A stretch of DNA of 64,000 nt from NCBI GenBank assembly GCA_934201705.1, contig CAKPXF010000001.1, positions 124,001 to 188,000 on the forward strand, in the 5' to 3' direction. Origin of the DNA: an uncultured Bacilli bacterium. GTDB lineage: Bacteria > Bacillota_I > Bacilli_A > RFN20 > CAG-631. This document shows positions 32,671-41,749 of the stretch, piece after piece (within the stretch, counting starts at the first letter, position 1; the number at the start of each line of letters is the position of its first letter). A program made the translations under genes and the position numbers. The notes under the pieces are model-generated. The model did no database searches. It was not told the origin of the DNA and saw only the letters and a list, made by a program, of their open reading frames with translations.

Positions 32671-35367
32671 ATGAAACGCAATAAAATAATACTTTTATTT
32701 ACGGCACTTTTAACAATAACTGGTTGTAATAATAACACTAATAGTAATAATAACACTAATAGCAATAATTCGACTAGCGAAACAGAAGAAAAGGAGTACT
32801 ATGCAACAGTATTATCAAATGAGGATGTTGTATATATTTATGGAATAGTTAACGAAACATTTGATTTATCAACAATTAATAGTAAACTTATAAACGATAA
32901 AGCGCCAACATATACTTATGAAGGCGATGGCCTTTCAATTAATAATGAAACATTAACTTTTAAGAAAAAGGGAATGTATTTGTTAACAGCAACTTTTGAT
33001 AATGAAAAATCATATAGCATTCAAGTATCTGTTAATGATGATGAACAATCAAGGTATGACTATCCGCAAGCTATTGATTTTACAAAGTATACTTTACATA
33101 CAGGGAAAAATGAATTAATTACTCCTAGTAATGATTCTCTTACTATTGAATCAACATCTAGTAATGACTGGACAAGAATATCTTACGAACTTGAAAAAAA
33201 TTATTCACAATATTATACAATTGATTTAGATGTTTCACTTCTAAGTTCTTTAGATGATACTCGTTGGTTTTCATTAGTCTTTGGCGATACATCAACAGGT
33301 AGTACTAATAGTAATTATTTACAATTCGATTTAAGAAAAACAATGAATTTGAGTAATTCAATTGAAATAACTAATTTCTATACTAATCCATATACATATC
33401 CATATGTTACAAAATGGCCAGCAAATGCTCCAAAAGTAATAGAACAAAATAGCAAAATACATATGCAACTAAAGGTTTCTAACACTAAAGCATACTGTTA
33501 TTTATCATATGATAATAAATATCAGACTTCATTTATGGCAACAATTCCTTCAACTTCAGATGGCAATTTTGGCTTTCAATGTTCAGGCTGCAAGGTAAAG
33601 TTTGAAAACGTTAAAATATCTTTAAACTCTTCTTTAAAATTATCAACTAATTTAAAGGAAGAAAACTCAATAGTAAATATTTCTAATGAAAAATATAAAC
33701 TAAAGCCAAACATTATTTGCTCTGGAGTAGAAAATCTATCATATTTAAGCAATTGTCAGCAATATTTCATAAAGGTAAAAAATAATAATGTTTATGATTT
33801 AAATGATGCAAAAGTTGATAGTTCTTTGACTACAATACTACAAGAATATTTAGGTGTAGCAATTCCAAACATTCAAATAGATGATAAAGATACTTTAATG
33901 AAAGTTATTGAAATTGTTAATTCATATAAAATAATAGATTTAGCAATTTATTCAGAAAATAAAGAAGTGCTAAAGATGGCAAAGGATGAAATTCCATATG
34001 TTCGCTTAGGCTATATTCCTACAAATTTAAATAAATTTGAAACATACGATGAGGTTGGTGCTATTTGTCATGAAGCGGGTAAAAGTTATGCTAATATGCT
34101 TTTAATCGATTCTAATTTATTAACAAAGGAAAATATTATTAAAGTTACTTCTTTAGGTTATAGTGTCGTAGCAAATGCAAAGGATGGAGAAAATTATTCA
34201 ATAATTAATAGTGCATTAAGCGGTTGTAGTTTGATTCTTGCAAGTGTAAATAAAGATTCATTAAAGCAAATAAATATGCTATATGATAATGATATATTTA
34301 CTATTGATGATAAAGGATATTCATTATTTAGTGTACCACTTGCAACAGGGCATCGTGGAGCTGGTACTACAAATGATAATTCAAAGCGTGCTTTCCCTGA
34401 AAATACAATAGAATCTTTTAAATGGGCATACGAAAATGGCGCTTTTGCAATTGAACTTGATGTACATATGACAAAAGATGAAAAATTAGCTGTAATTCAT
34501 GATGATACAACAAATAGTGTTTCTTCAATGAACCTTTCTATAAAAAATAGTACAATGGATGAAATAAGAAATGCACCATTACGTCATAATGGGGCATATA
34601 CAACTGATTATCATATTCCTTCATTGGATGAAGTGTTTGACGCTTTTAGTACTGATAAATATAAAGATAAATCAATAGTTATTGAAGTAAAGGATAATTT
34701 ATATGAAACTGGCGTCAAGGCTGTAGAACTTGCTAAAGAAAAAGGTTGGGGCAATAGAATTAGCTTAATTACATTTAATTCTCAAACTGCAAAGAAATTA
34801 AAGGATAAATATTTAGAACTTCAGGTTGGATATTTAAATACAGTTTATAGAAATAATAATGATGAATATTGGGCATCTGTTAAAAATTTCTTAGCTAATG
34901 GTGTTGGACTTGCTTCACAATTAACAACTATTTCTAAAGAAGCACTTGAAGAATCAAATGCTAGAGGGCAAATGTATTGGCTATGGACATTTGATAGTAA
35001 TACAGCTAATAAGCTAAAGGATTTAATAATTGATGGTAATAAAGCCTTTACGACTAATTATTTGTATTCATTTACTAATAATAAGTATCGTTTAATTTAT
35101 AATGATACAATTACTTTAAAGAATCATCAAAGCTATAATATTGAAATCAAATCACAAAATTATAAAAATAAGTTTGAAGATGAAAGCAATTTCGAAATAA
35201 TTGTCTTATCAGATAATGCAACAAGTGATGGTACAAAAATAATTAGAACAGGTGAAGGTACAATTTATGCAGTTGCTAAAATGAAAACAACTTGGAAATT
35301 ACTTGAAACTTCTGATTATTCAAATGTTGATTTCTATATTTATTCAAATCTAATTACTATCAATTAA
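32671..35367 (+). CDS. Large surface lipoprotein with C-terminal glycerophosphodiester phosphodiesterase domain
   Basis: The signal peptide ends in the lipobox TITGC (C19), followed by an Asn/Ser/Thr-rich linker. Residues about 125-325 form a beta-rich region with SSNDWTRISYELEKNYSQYY resembling a concanavalin-like carbohydrate-binding domain. Residues 340-555 look like a degenerate TIM barrel without catalytic residues. From H561 (TGHRGAGTTNDNSK) a complete GDPD domain follows: NTIESFKWAYENGAFAIELDV, VIHDDT and VIEVKD. 898 residues, well above the single-domain GDPD of 240-350. It probably hydrolyses glycerophosphodiesters, perhaps teichoic acid fragments, outside the membrane. Confidence 0.85.
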   Translation: MKRNKIILLFTALLTITGCNNNTNSNNNTNSNNSTSETEEKEYYATVLSNEDVVYIYGIVNETFDLSTINSKLINDKAPTYTYEGDGLSINNETLTFKKKGMYLLTATFDNEKSYSIQVSVNDDEQSRYDYPQAIDFTKYTLHTGKNELITPSNDSLTIESTSSNDWTRISYELEKNYSQYYTIDLDVSLLSSLDDTRWFSLVFGDTSTGSTNSNYLQFDLRKTMNLSNSIEITNFYTNPYTYPYVTKWPANAPKVIEQNSKIHMQLKVSNTKAYCYLSYDNKYQTSFMATIPSTSDGNFGFQCSGCKVKFENVKISLNSSLKLSTNLKEENSIVNISNEKYKLKPNIICSGVENLSYLSNCQQYFIKVKNNNVYDLNDAKVDSSLTTILQEYLGVAIPNIQIDDKDTLMKVIEIVNSYKIIDLAIYSENKEVLKMAKDEIPYVRLGYIPTNLNKFETYDEVGAICHEAGKSYANMLLIDSNLLTKENIIKVTSLGYSVVANAKDGENYSIINSALSGCSLILASVNKDSLKQINMLYDNDIFTIDDKGYSLFSVPLATGHRGAGTTNDNSKRAFPENTIESFKWAYENGAFAIELDVHMTKDEKLAVIHDDTTNSVSSMNLSIKNSTMDEIRNAPLRHNGAYTTDYHIPSLDEVFDAFSTDKYKDKSIVIEVKDNLYETGVKAVELAKEKGWGNRISLITFNSQTAKKLKDKYLELQVGYLNTVYRNNNDEYWASVKNFLANGVGLASQLTTISKEALEESNARGQMYWLWTFDSNTANKLKDLIIDGNKAFTTNYLYSFTNNKYRLIYNDTITLKNHQSYNIEIKSQNYKNKFEDESNFEIIVLSDNATSDGTKIIRTGEGTIYAVAKMKTTWKLLETSDYSNVDFYIYSNLITIN

Positions 35368-35373
35368 TAATAT

Positions 35374-35391
35374 AGAATATTCGAATATTCT
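35374..35391. promoter_or_regulatory. Perfect 18-bp palindrome, possible operator
   Basis: AGAATATTCGAATATTCT is a perfect palindrome ending on the first base of the -35 box at 35391. A repressor bound there could block the promoter; it could also be part of a weak terminator for the upstream gene, although no T-run follows. Confidence 0.4.
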
Positions 35392-35419
35392 TGCATATTT
35401 TAAAGAAAAATGCTATATT
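35391..35419 (+). promoter_or_regulatory. Promoter of the SPFH riboswitch transcript
   Basis: TTGCAT (35391-35396), 17-bp spacer, TATATT (35414-35419). The start falls at about 35426, immediately before the aptamer. Confidence 0.6.
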
Positions 35420-35427
35420 ATAATTGT

Positions 35428-35520
35428 AATAGGGAGTAGAAATATTCTAACTGAATATGGTATTATTCGACATCACGATTAATTCCGGATAATACGATCA
35501 ATAAGATTATTCAAGACTAT
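35428..35520 (+). promoter_or_regulatory. Candidate yybP-ykoY (Mn2+) riboswitch aptamer
   Basis: AATAGGGAGTAG at 35428-35439 matches the conserved GGGGAGUAG of the family in all but one base. A short hairpin follows (AATATTC/GAATATT). The stem GTATTAT/ATAATAC encloses TCGACATCACG and CCGG, like GUCGUCA...CCGG in the Lactococcus reference. The 3' strand TTCAAGACTATGG matches GCAAGACC, and P1 pairs ATAG with CTAT. This order of motifs is what defines the Mn2+-sensing class. I cannot run a covariance model, so I treat it as a strong candidate. Confidence 0.75.
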
Positions 35521-35556
35521 GGAGCATGGAAAAATCATGTAAAGTAGTCTTTTTTA
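35513..35556 (+). terminator. Attenuator terminator overlapping the riboswitch 3' strand
   Basis: AAGACTA pairs with TAGTCTT (35545-35551) and inner CATG pairs with CATG, followed by TTTTTT. Since AAGACTA is also the 3' strand of the aptamer, metal binding should prevent terminator formation, an ON-switch arrangement. Confidence 0.75.
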
Positions 35557-35598
35557 TCTAAAACCTATTACAAATTAGACAAATGGAGGAATGAAATA

Positions 35599-37119
35599 AT
35601 GTCTACTACTGAAATTGTTTTATTAGTTGTTGCAATTGTTGTTGCTTTATTACTTATTTTCTTCTTTACTGGTTACGTAAAGGCAGGACCAGATACGGCA
35701 ATTATGGTTTCTGGTGCAGGAAAAAGGAAAATATTAATTGGTAAAGCAGGCTTTAGAATTCCATTTTTACAAAGAACTGACTCTTTATCATTAAAAGCTT
35801 TTCAAGTTGATATTAAAACTGAAGAAGCAATACCAACAAAAGAATTTATAAACATTAATGTGGATGGGGTTGCAAATTTAAAAGTGTCTTCAGATCCCGA
35901 ATTGTTATTAAAAGCTTTTGAATCGATTTTACATATGCCTGAAAGCGAATTAACTAATCAACTTCAGCAAGTCCTACAAGGTAATATGCGTGAAATTGTT
36001 GGTACTGTTGAAATCAAAGAATTGGTAAGAGATCGTCAAGGCGTTGCTAACAAGGTAAAAGAAAATGTTGTCCCAGATATGGCAAAACTTGGAATAGAGG
36101 TTGTGAATTTCAATATTCAATCGTTCTCAGACGATAATAAGGTGATTGAAAATCTAGGTATTGATAACATAAGTCAAATTTCAAAGGATGCAGCTATTGC
36201 AAGAGCAAATGCAGAAAGAGATGTCGCTATTGCAAGTAGTGCAGCAAGTGAGGCTGCAAACAAAGCCAAAGTGGAATCACAAATGAAAATTGTTCAACAA
36301 AACACTGACTATGAATTACAGGCTGCTTCATTAAAGCAAAAATCAGATACAGCTAAGGCTGTTGCTGATGCGGCTTATAATATTGAAAAACAAAAAAGAC
36401 TTGAAGAGATTAATGTTGCTGAGGTTAATGCAAACATTGCAAAAAGAGAAAGAGAAGTTGAACTTGGAAATCGCGAAGTTGAATTAAAGGAAAAGCAATT
36501 ACAAGCTGAGGTAAATAAAGTTGCTGATTCAAAAAAATATGCAGCAGAACAAGCAGCACTTGCTGATTTATATTCAAGGCAAAAAGCTGCTGAAGCTAAA
36601 AAGTATGAATTAGAGCAAGAGGCTGAAATGCAAAAAATTAAAGCAGAAGCTGATAAAATTGCTAAGCAAAAAGCTGCTGAAGCTTTAAAAATTGAAGCAG
36701 ATTTAGCAGCACAAGCTCAAATTGCAAAGGCTAACGCTGCTAAGGAAGCAGCACTTGCAGAAGCGGAAGGTATTCAAGCAAAAGGAAAAGCAGAAGCAGA
36801 AGCAATTCAAGCAAAAGCCGATGCTATGAAGCAATATGGTGAAGCCGCAACATTACAATTAATCCTTGAATCTGGTGTATTACCAGATATGGTAAAAGCA
36901 TATGCTGAACCAATCGCACAAGCTATGAGCAAGATTGATTCAATCACTATGTATGGTGAAGGAAATACAGCAAAGCTTACTGAAGAAATTACGAAAAATA
37001 GTACACAAATTTTTGATGGCTTACAAAAAGCCACGGGCTTAGATATTAAATCTTTAATTGCTGGATATTTAGGCGGCAAAATCATTGATAAAAAAGACAA
37101 AGAAGAAAAAAGTAAATAA
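35599..37119 (+). CDS. SPFH/flotillin-like protein
   Basis: An N-terminal helix (residues 5-24) anchors an SPFH domain starting about residue 30 (GPDTAIMVSGAGKRKILIGKAG). From about residue 190 to 440 a long Ala/Glu/Lys coiled coil with repeats such as AEAEAIQAKADAM follows. 506 residues, within flotillin/FloT length. Flotillin-like proteins organise membrane microdomains. It is preceded by a riboswitch-like leader and attenuator, unlike the other SPFH gene in this window (26687-27592), so it is probably regulated separately, possibly by manganese. The GGAGG site lies 8 nt before the ATG. Monocistronic. Confidence 0.92.
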   Translation: MSTTEIVLLVVAIVVALLLIFFFTGYVKAGPDTAIMVSGAGKRKILIGKAGFRIPFLQRTDSLSLKAFQVDIKTEEAIPTKEFININVDGVANLKVSSDPELLLKAFESILHMPESELTNQLQQVLQGNMREIVGTVEIKELVRDRQGVANKVKENVVPDMAKLGIEVVNFNIQSFSDDNKVIENLGIDNISQISKDAAIARANAERDVAIASSAASEAANKAKVESQMKIVQQNTDYELQAASLKQKSDTAKAVADAAYNIEKQKRLEEINVAEVNANIAKREREVELGNREVELKEKQLQAEVNKVADSKKYAAEQAALADLYSRQKAAEAKKYELEQEAEMQKIKAEADKIAKQKAAEALKIEADLAAQAQIAKANAAKEAALAEAEGIQAKGKAEAEAIQAKADAMKQYGEAATLQLILESGVLPDMVKAYAEPIAQAMSKIDSITMYGEGNTAKLTEEITKNSTQIFDGLQKATGLDIKSLIAGYLGGKIIDKKDKEEKSK

Positions 37120-37126
37120 GCAAAAG

Positions 37127-37166
37127 AAAAGAAGCAAATTCTACTAGTTAGAAAATGCTTCTTTTA
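37127..37166. terminator. Bidirectional terminator
   Basis: Stem AAAAGAAGCA with TGCTTCTTTT between convergent genes; it overlaps the last codons of the MATE gene. Confidence 0.75.
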
Positions 37167-38589
37167 ATTTATATGCATCTAATGTCTTAAATATCTTTTT
37201 TTCATAATGAAGGATGACAGGCAAATATACTATATTTACTAAAATCCAGCTAATTGGGAATACAGCATATAACCAAAAGATTGTATGGAAATATGGAACT
37301 TTAAATAGTGTAAGTAAGAACAATATACGAGTACCAGAGCAACCAATCATAGTAATAATTGCTGGAGGTGTTGACACCTTCATTCCTCTTAAGTAGTTAC
37401 TATTTATATCCATCAAACCATCAATAAAGTAGGTGAATGCCATAATGTATAAACGCTCTTTTCCAGCCTCCAAGGCATTTTCTAAGACGACTCCTTCTGA
37501 TTCTTTTATAAATATCGATAATAGTTGGTGAGGAAATATTGCACAAATAATGGTAGATATTACCCAAAATATCATCATCCAAATAAAAGAAAACCAATAG
37601 CATTTTTTGATATTAAGTTTATTATTAGCGCCATAGTTTTGGCCAACAAATGATACTAAGCCAACAGCAAAAGCATCAAGCATTGCAAAGATATAGCTTT
37701 CAATTTGTTGAGAGGCTGCAGCCCCTGAAATAATTTCTTCTTCCGCAATAGGAATACCATTTATTGTATAATCATGAATTGTGTATAACGATGATTGAAT
37801 AATTACATTTGGAATAGAAAATGCAAGGCCTTGAATGCCAGCAGGGACACCAATTTTTAAAATATCAATCAATTCTCTTTTTGATATTTTTAGTTCCTTA
37901 AAGTTTAATTTAACAAAGCCATTTTTATTAATATAAAACCAAGCAAGTATTAATATGGCTGAAACTATTTCTGATAGGACTGTAGCATAAGCAACGCCTT
38001 TAACATCCATTTTAAATGAAATAACAAAGATTAAATCGAATATGACATTAATTATTCCTGAAATTATTAAAATAAATAATGGGCGTTTAGAATCACCAAG
38101 AGATCTTAACATTTGTGAGCCATAGTTATAAATCATTAAGAATGGTACTCCTAAAAAATATATTTTTAAATAATCTATAGCTTTAGTAATAATTGATGTA
38201 GGAGTGTCCATTAAATTTAAAAAGACAGGGGCCATAAAAAATCCGAATAATCCGATAAAAACGCCACCAATTATAGCAATTAAAATAGAAGTATGAAGTA
38301 TTTTATTTGCTCTTTCATGATTGTTTGAACCTTTAGCAACTGAAATACATACACTGCTTCCTGTAGATAAGGATACTAAAACTGTGATTATTAAATTTAT
38401 TAATGCTGAATTTGAGCCAATTGCAGTCATTGAAAGTGATCCACCACCATAATTTGAAACAGTCCATAAATCAACAGTTGTATATAATAATTGTAAAATG
38501 GTTGTTAGCATTAATGGCATTACAAATATAAAAAATTTGGTGAACAAATTACCTTTTGTTAAATCGAGTTCTGTTTTCGCTTGGCCCAT
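37144..38589 (-). CDS. MATE-family efflux transporter
   Basis: 481 residues with twelve hydrophobic helices in two six-helix halves. The N-terminus MGQAKTELDLTKGNLFTKFFIFVMPL and the conserved QLLYTTVDLW segment fit MATE proteins that export drugs or metabolites against Na+ or H+. The half-repeat motifs in NVIIQSSLYTI and GQNYGANNK are present. Substrate is unknown. Upstream is a 22-bp inverted repeat that may be a regulator site. Confidence 0.93.
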   Translation of the reverse strand: MGQAKTELDLTKGNLFTKFFIFVMPLMLTTILQLLYTTVDLWTVSNYGGGSLSMTAIGSNSALINLIITVLVSLSTGSSVCISVAKGSNNHERANKILHTSILIAIIGGVFIGLFGFFMAPVFLNLMDTPTSIITKAIDYLKIYFLGVPFLMIYNYGSQMLRSLGDSKRPLFILIISGIINVIFDLIFVISFKMDVKGVAYATVLSEIVSAILILAWFYINKNGFVKLNFKELKISKRELIDILKIGVPAGIQGLAFSIPNVIIQSSLYTIHDYTINGIPIAEEEIISGAAASQQIESYIFAMLDAFAVGLVSFVGQNYGANNKLNIKKCYWFSFIWMMIFWVISTIICAIFPHQLLSIFIKESEGVVLENALEAGKERLYIMAFTYFIDGLMDINSNYLRGMKVSTPPAIITMIGCSGTRILFLLTLFKVPYFHTIFWLYAVFPISWILVNIVYLPVILHYEKKIFKTLDAYKLKEAFSN

Positions 38590-38618
38590 TTTTGTACCTC
38601 CATTATTATTGTTATGTG

Positions 38619-38640
38619 TTTACCCTTTAAACAAGGTAAA
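38619..38640. promoter_or_regulatory. 22-bp inverted repeat upstream of the MATE gene
   Basis: TTTACC, 10 bp, GGTAAA (extended TTTACCCTT/CAAGGTAAA, 8 of 9 pairs). Its position, 30-50 bp before the MATE start, suits an operator of a MerR- or MarR-type regulator, none of which is nearby. The rest of 38641-38800 is AT-rich without a gene. Confidence 0.35.
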
Positions 38641-38830
38641 GCATATTATAGCATTATGCATTAAAAAAATTAAGCCGAAAATTACAAATATAATGCTTTT
38701 GTTAATTGAAAAAGCAATTTTCGCTAAAAAAAGGTAAATTTTTTCCATCAACTTTATACAATACACTTGATTAAATTGTTAAATTTTATTAAAATTTAAT
38801 TGATATGCTAAAAAAAGGAGGAGATGTATT

Positions 38831-39703
38831 GTGCTTTTTTTAACAAAAGGATATGGCTTTTTTGATTACAAAGACTTTATAAGCTATGATGGGCAAAAAT
38901 ATATTGGGCAAGATTTCTTTGGCCCTATGCATAAAATTTTCATGGTATTAGCCACAATTTTGCTTGTTATACTAGTTATTTCTTTTAAAAACATTGAAGA
39001 AAAGAAATTTAATAGATATTTAAAGGTGTTGTCAATTTTTCTGATTTTCTTTGAAATTTTTAAATTCACATGGGAAACCTATTTTGATATTAAAATGGGG
39101 CATGGCTTTAATTATGCTGATGTTTTACCATTATATACTTGTAGTATGTTTTTTATTTTACTACCAATTGCGGCTTTCACTAAAAATGAGAAAATAAGAT
39201 TATCAATATTCCCTTGGATGTGTACAATTGGTATTTTTGGAGGATTGACAAATTTTTATTTACCGCAAATGCTAAAAAAATATCCTTTCTTTACATTTAA
39301 TGTTTTTTATAGTTTATCATACCATTTTTTAATGTCATTCACAGGCTTATTAATATTAACATCAAAAAGATACATTCTTGATTGGAAAGATATTATAAAA
39401 GGGTGGATTCCTCTTGCATTGTTTAGTATAATTGTTATACCCGTTAATTACTATATTAGCGATATAATTGGAATAAAAGAAGTTGATTACATGATGCTAA
39501 TGCATGGATATGGAGCTCCTTTTCTTCCAAAGTTTGCACAATTATTGATTAAAAATAATTTACAGTTTATTTTCACAATTTTTATGTTGTTTGGTTATAT
39601 GATTGTATCAACTCTAGTTGTAGTAATCTATAAATTAGTAGATAAAATTGTTAAGGATACTAATTTCAACAACTCTAAAAACTATGCTGAGAAGTTCTTC
39701 TAG
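38831..39703 (+). CDS. YwaF/TIGR02206-like integral membrane protein
   Basis: Start is GTG at 38831, fixed by the GGAGGAG site 7 nt upstream. 290 residues with seven hydrophobic helices. The motif NYADVLPLYTCSMFFILLP and SLSYHFLMSF fit the YwaF/TMEM164 family, in which a Cys and His near the active helix bundle suggest acyl transfer. In that family YwaF has a membrane lipid role that is not well defined. The next gene is a paralogue. Confidence 0.65.
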   Translation: MLFLTKGYGFFDYKDFISYDGQKYIGQDFFGPMHKIFMVLATILLVILVISFKNIEEKKFNRYLKVLSIFLIFFEIFKFTWETYFDIKMGHGFNYADVLPLYTCSMFFILLPIAAFTKNEKIRLSIFPWMCTIGIFGGLTNFYLPQMLKKYPFFTFNVFYSLSYHFLMSFTGLLILTSKRYILDWKDIIKGWIPLALFSIIVIPVNYYISDIIGIKEVDYMMLMHGYGAPFLPKFAQLLIKNNLQFIFTIFMLFGYMIVSTLVVVIYKLVDKIVKDTNFNNSKNYAEKFF

Positions 39704-39720
39704 TAAATGAAAGGGATAAT

Positions 39721-40500
39721 ATGATTCAAAAATTTTTTTCACCGCAGGATTTTGATAAATTTCCACCATGTGGAATGTTTAATATAAAGCACTTAATTGC
39801 AATAATAGTTTGTACAATTATGATTATTTTGTGCTTGAATTATAGTCTAAAAAATTTTGATGATTTTAAGGTGAAAAAATTGACTAGAATTTTTGCTATT
39901 ATTGTTGCTGGTTTGGAACTTATAAAAATAACATATAATTTTTATTACGGATATACTAATGTTGATGCATGGGTGCCTCTCGCATATTGCTCATTATTTA
40001 TTTATAGTTTGTTTTTTGCAGGATATGGTAGTGGGTTAATAGAAAAATTAGGAAGGGCTTTTTTAGTTGGTGGAGCAATTGTTGGTGGAACTGCTTTTTT
40101 AATATCACCTTCAACATCATTGATGCTTCATCCTTTATTTCATTTTTTGAGTTTTCATAGTTTATTCTTTCATAGTGCTATGATTTATTTTAGCCTTTTA
40201 TATTTAATAAAAGGGTTATTTATACCATCAATTGATAATTACAAATACTATTTACTTTTCTTTTATCCATTTATGCTAATTGCTTTGATTATAAATTTAA
40301 TCTTTCATAGTAATTTAATGTTTTTAAGAGAACCATTTAACTTTCCAATTAAATTTATTGTTGATTTATATAATAAGGCCCATATAACATTCCCATTAAT
40401 TGTTGGCTTTTCATATTCAGCATTATATGTTATTCCGTTTGGAATATATTCATTGTTTCTTAAAAAAAGAATGTATAATTATGCAGATATTATTAAGTAA
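39721..40500 (+). CDS. Second YwaF-like integral membrane protein
   Basis: 259 residues with six or seven helices and the same order of motifs as the preceding gene: WVPLAYCSLFIYSLFF corresponds to VLPLYTCSMFFILLP, and FHSLFFHSAMIYFSLLYL to SLSYHFLMSF. The pair is therefore a diverged tandem duplication, 18 bp apart. The start at 39721 has a GGGA-type site. Function as for the neighbour, unproven. Confidence 0.6.
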   Translation: MIQKFFSPQDFDKFPPCGMFNIKHLIAIIVCTIMIILCLNYSLKNFDDFKVKKLTRIFAIIVAGLELIKITYNFYYGYTNVDAWVPLAYCSLFIYSLFFAGYGSGLIEKLGRAFLVGGAIVGGTAFLISPSTSLMLHPLFHFLSFHSLFFHSAMIYFSLLYLIKGLFIPSIDNYKYYLLFFYPFMLIALIINLIFHSNLMFLREPFNFPIKFIVDLYNKAHITFPLIVGFSYSALYVIPFGIYSLFLKKRMYNYADIIK

Positions 40501-40645
40501 GCATAGATTTTTTGGCTATAAAGACTTTATTGATTATCAATGTGAGGGCTATTTAATTATTTTAATATATAAATGAATTATGCTTTTATTTAAAAAGAAG
40601 AAACTAGTATTTAACTAGTATATATATTATAATGGAGGAAAAATT
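40501..40645 (+). promoter_or_regulatory. Intergenic region with promoter before the 201-aa gene
   Basis: AT-rich. A TATAAT at about 40629-40634 and direct repeats of ACTAGTATTT / ACTAGTATAT at 40604-40626 lie just before the GGAGG site. No other structure seen. Confidence 0.4.
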
Positions 40646-41251
40646 ATGAAAAGCTTGCAAAGAGTACAAAAAATCATGAGTGTATTAAAGGTTTTATCAG
40701 CGGTAGTATTTGTTTTTTCGATTATTGGAGCATCTATATGCCTAATAACTACTTTAATTATTGCATCATCAGGTAGCGAATCAACTGTTGTAAAGGAAGT
40801 TGTTAACCAATATATTGAAAGTGGACTTTTACCACAAGGAATAAGCAGTAAAGAAGTATATAATTTGCTACTAGCGACAATGATGAGTTCAACATTGCTT
40901 TGTATTTCTGAAGCAATTATTTACTATTTCGTAAAAGGTATGTATAACTATGCTGTTGAAATTGGAACACCATTTGATAAAACATTGGTAATGAAAATAA
41001 GAAGAATAGGAAAGTTAAGAATTTTTGTTTCTCTTGCTACTTTAATTATTTGTGCTCTTATTATTTCAATTATGAGTAAGAATACAAGTCAAATTACTCT
41101 TTCTAATTCATCATCAATTATTATGGGAATTTTATATTTAATAATTGCATGCTTCTTAGATTACGGCTCAGATATTAATCATTTGCCAAATAATGATACA
41201 GCAAATGGAAGTAACAATGATGATAATTTTCATAATGAAGAAAATAATTAG
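40646..41251 (+). CDS. Hypothetical membrane protein (201 aa)
   Basis: Four hydrophobic helices (residues 12-40, 86-105, 125-145, 153-170) and a hydrophilic tail (SDINHLPNNDTANGSNNDD) rich in Asn/Asp. It somewhat resembles DUF2975-like proteins (MKGMYNYAVEIGTPF, then helices), a family of unknown function. It is the first gene of the PH-domain cluster, 24 bp upstream of the YdbS-like gene. Confidence 0.6.
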   Translation: MKSLQRVQKIMSVLKVLSAVVFVFSIIGASICLITTLIIASSGSESTVVKEVVNQYIESGLLPQGISSKEVYNLLLATMMSSTLLCISEAIIYYFVKGMYNYAVEIGTPFDKTLVMKIRRIGKLRIFVSLATLIICALIISIMSKNTSQITLSNSSSIIMGILYLIIACFLDYGSDINHLPNNDTANGSNNDDNFHNEENN

Positions 41252-41275
41252 TTAATTTTTATGTGAGGTAAATTT

Positions 41276-41749
41276 ATGCAATATAAAAAATTAAATCAAA
41301 AAGCAAGAACAATCTGGTTAATAAGAAACATTATAATAGTATTAGTGTTGCTTGCTTTATTTGTATTTTTCTATATTAATATTTTAAGTAAAGATGTTAA
41401 TGAGATAGTTAATATTATTTTGATTATTTTATTTTCAATAATAGAATTATTATTTATAATATGGCCTTTTTTATATTTTAATAATTATTCTTATGGATAT
41501 GATGATAAAAGAATTGTCATTAACTATGGAGTAATATTTAAACATCATATAATTGTTCCAGTAAGGCAATTACAAGACTTACATTTATACGCAACACCTT
41601 TAATGCTAATTTTTAAAATAGATGGTATGATTATTTCAACTGCAGGTAGTAATTTTTCAATAACAGGAATAAAAAAAGATGATGGCGAAGCAATGATTAA
41701 TGATTTTGAAAAAATGTTAAATGAAAGATTGGATGCTAACAATGAATAA
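41276..41749 (+). CDS. Bacterial PH-domain protein, YdbS-like
   Basis: 157 residues: two helices (20-45 and 50-70) followed by a bPH2 domain (YGYDDKRIVINYGVIFKHH, then VPVRQLQDLHLYATPLM). The YdbS-YdbT pair in Bacillus is required for resistance to membrane-active peptides, as far as I recall; here the same order follows. The stop overlaps the next start. Confidence 0.8.
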   Translation: MQYKKLNQKARTIWLIRNIIIVLVLLALFVFFYINILSKDVNEIVNIILIILFSIIELLFIIWPFLYFNNYSYGYDDKRIVINYGVIFKHHIIVPVRQLQDLHLYATPLMLIFKIDGMIISTAGSNFSITGIKKDDGEAMINDFEKMLNERLDANNE

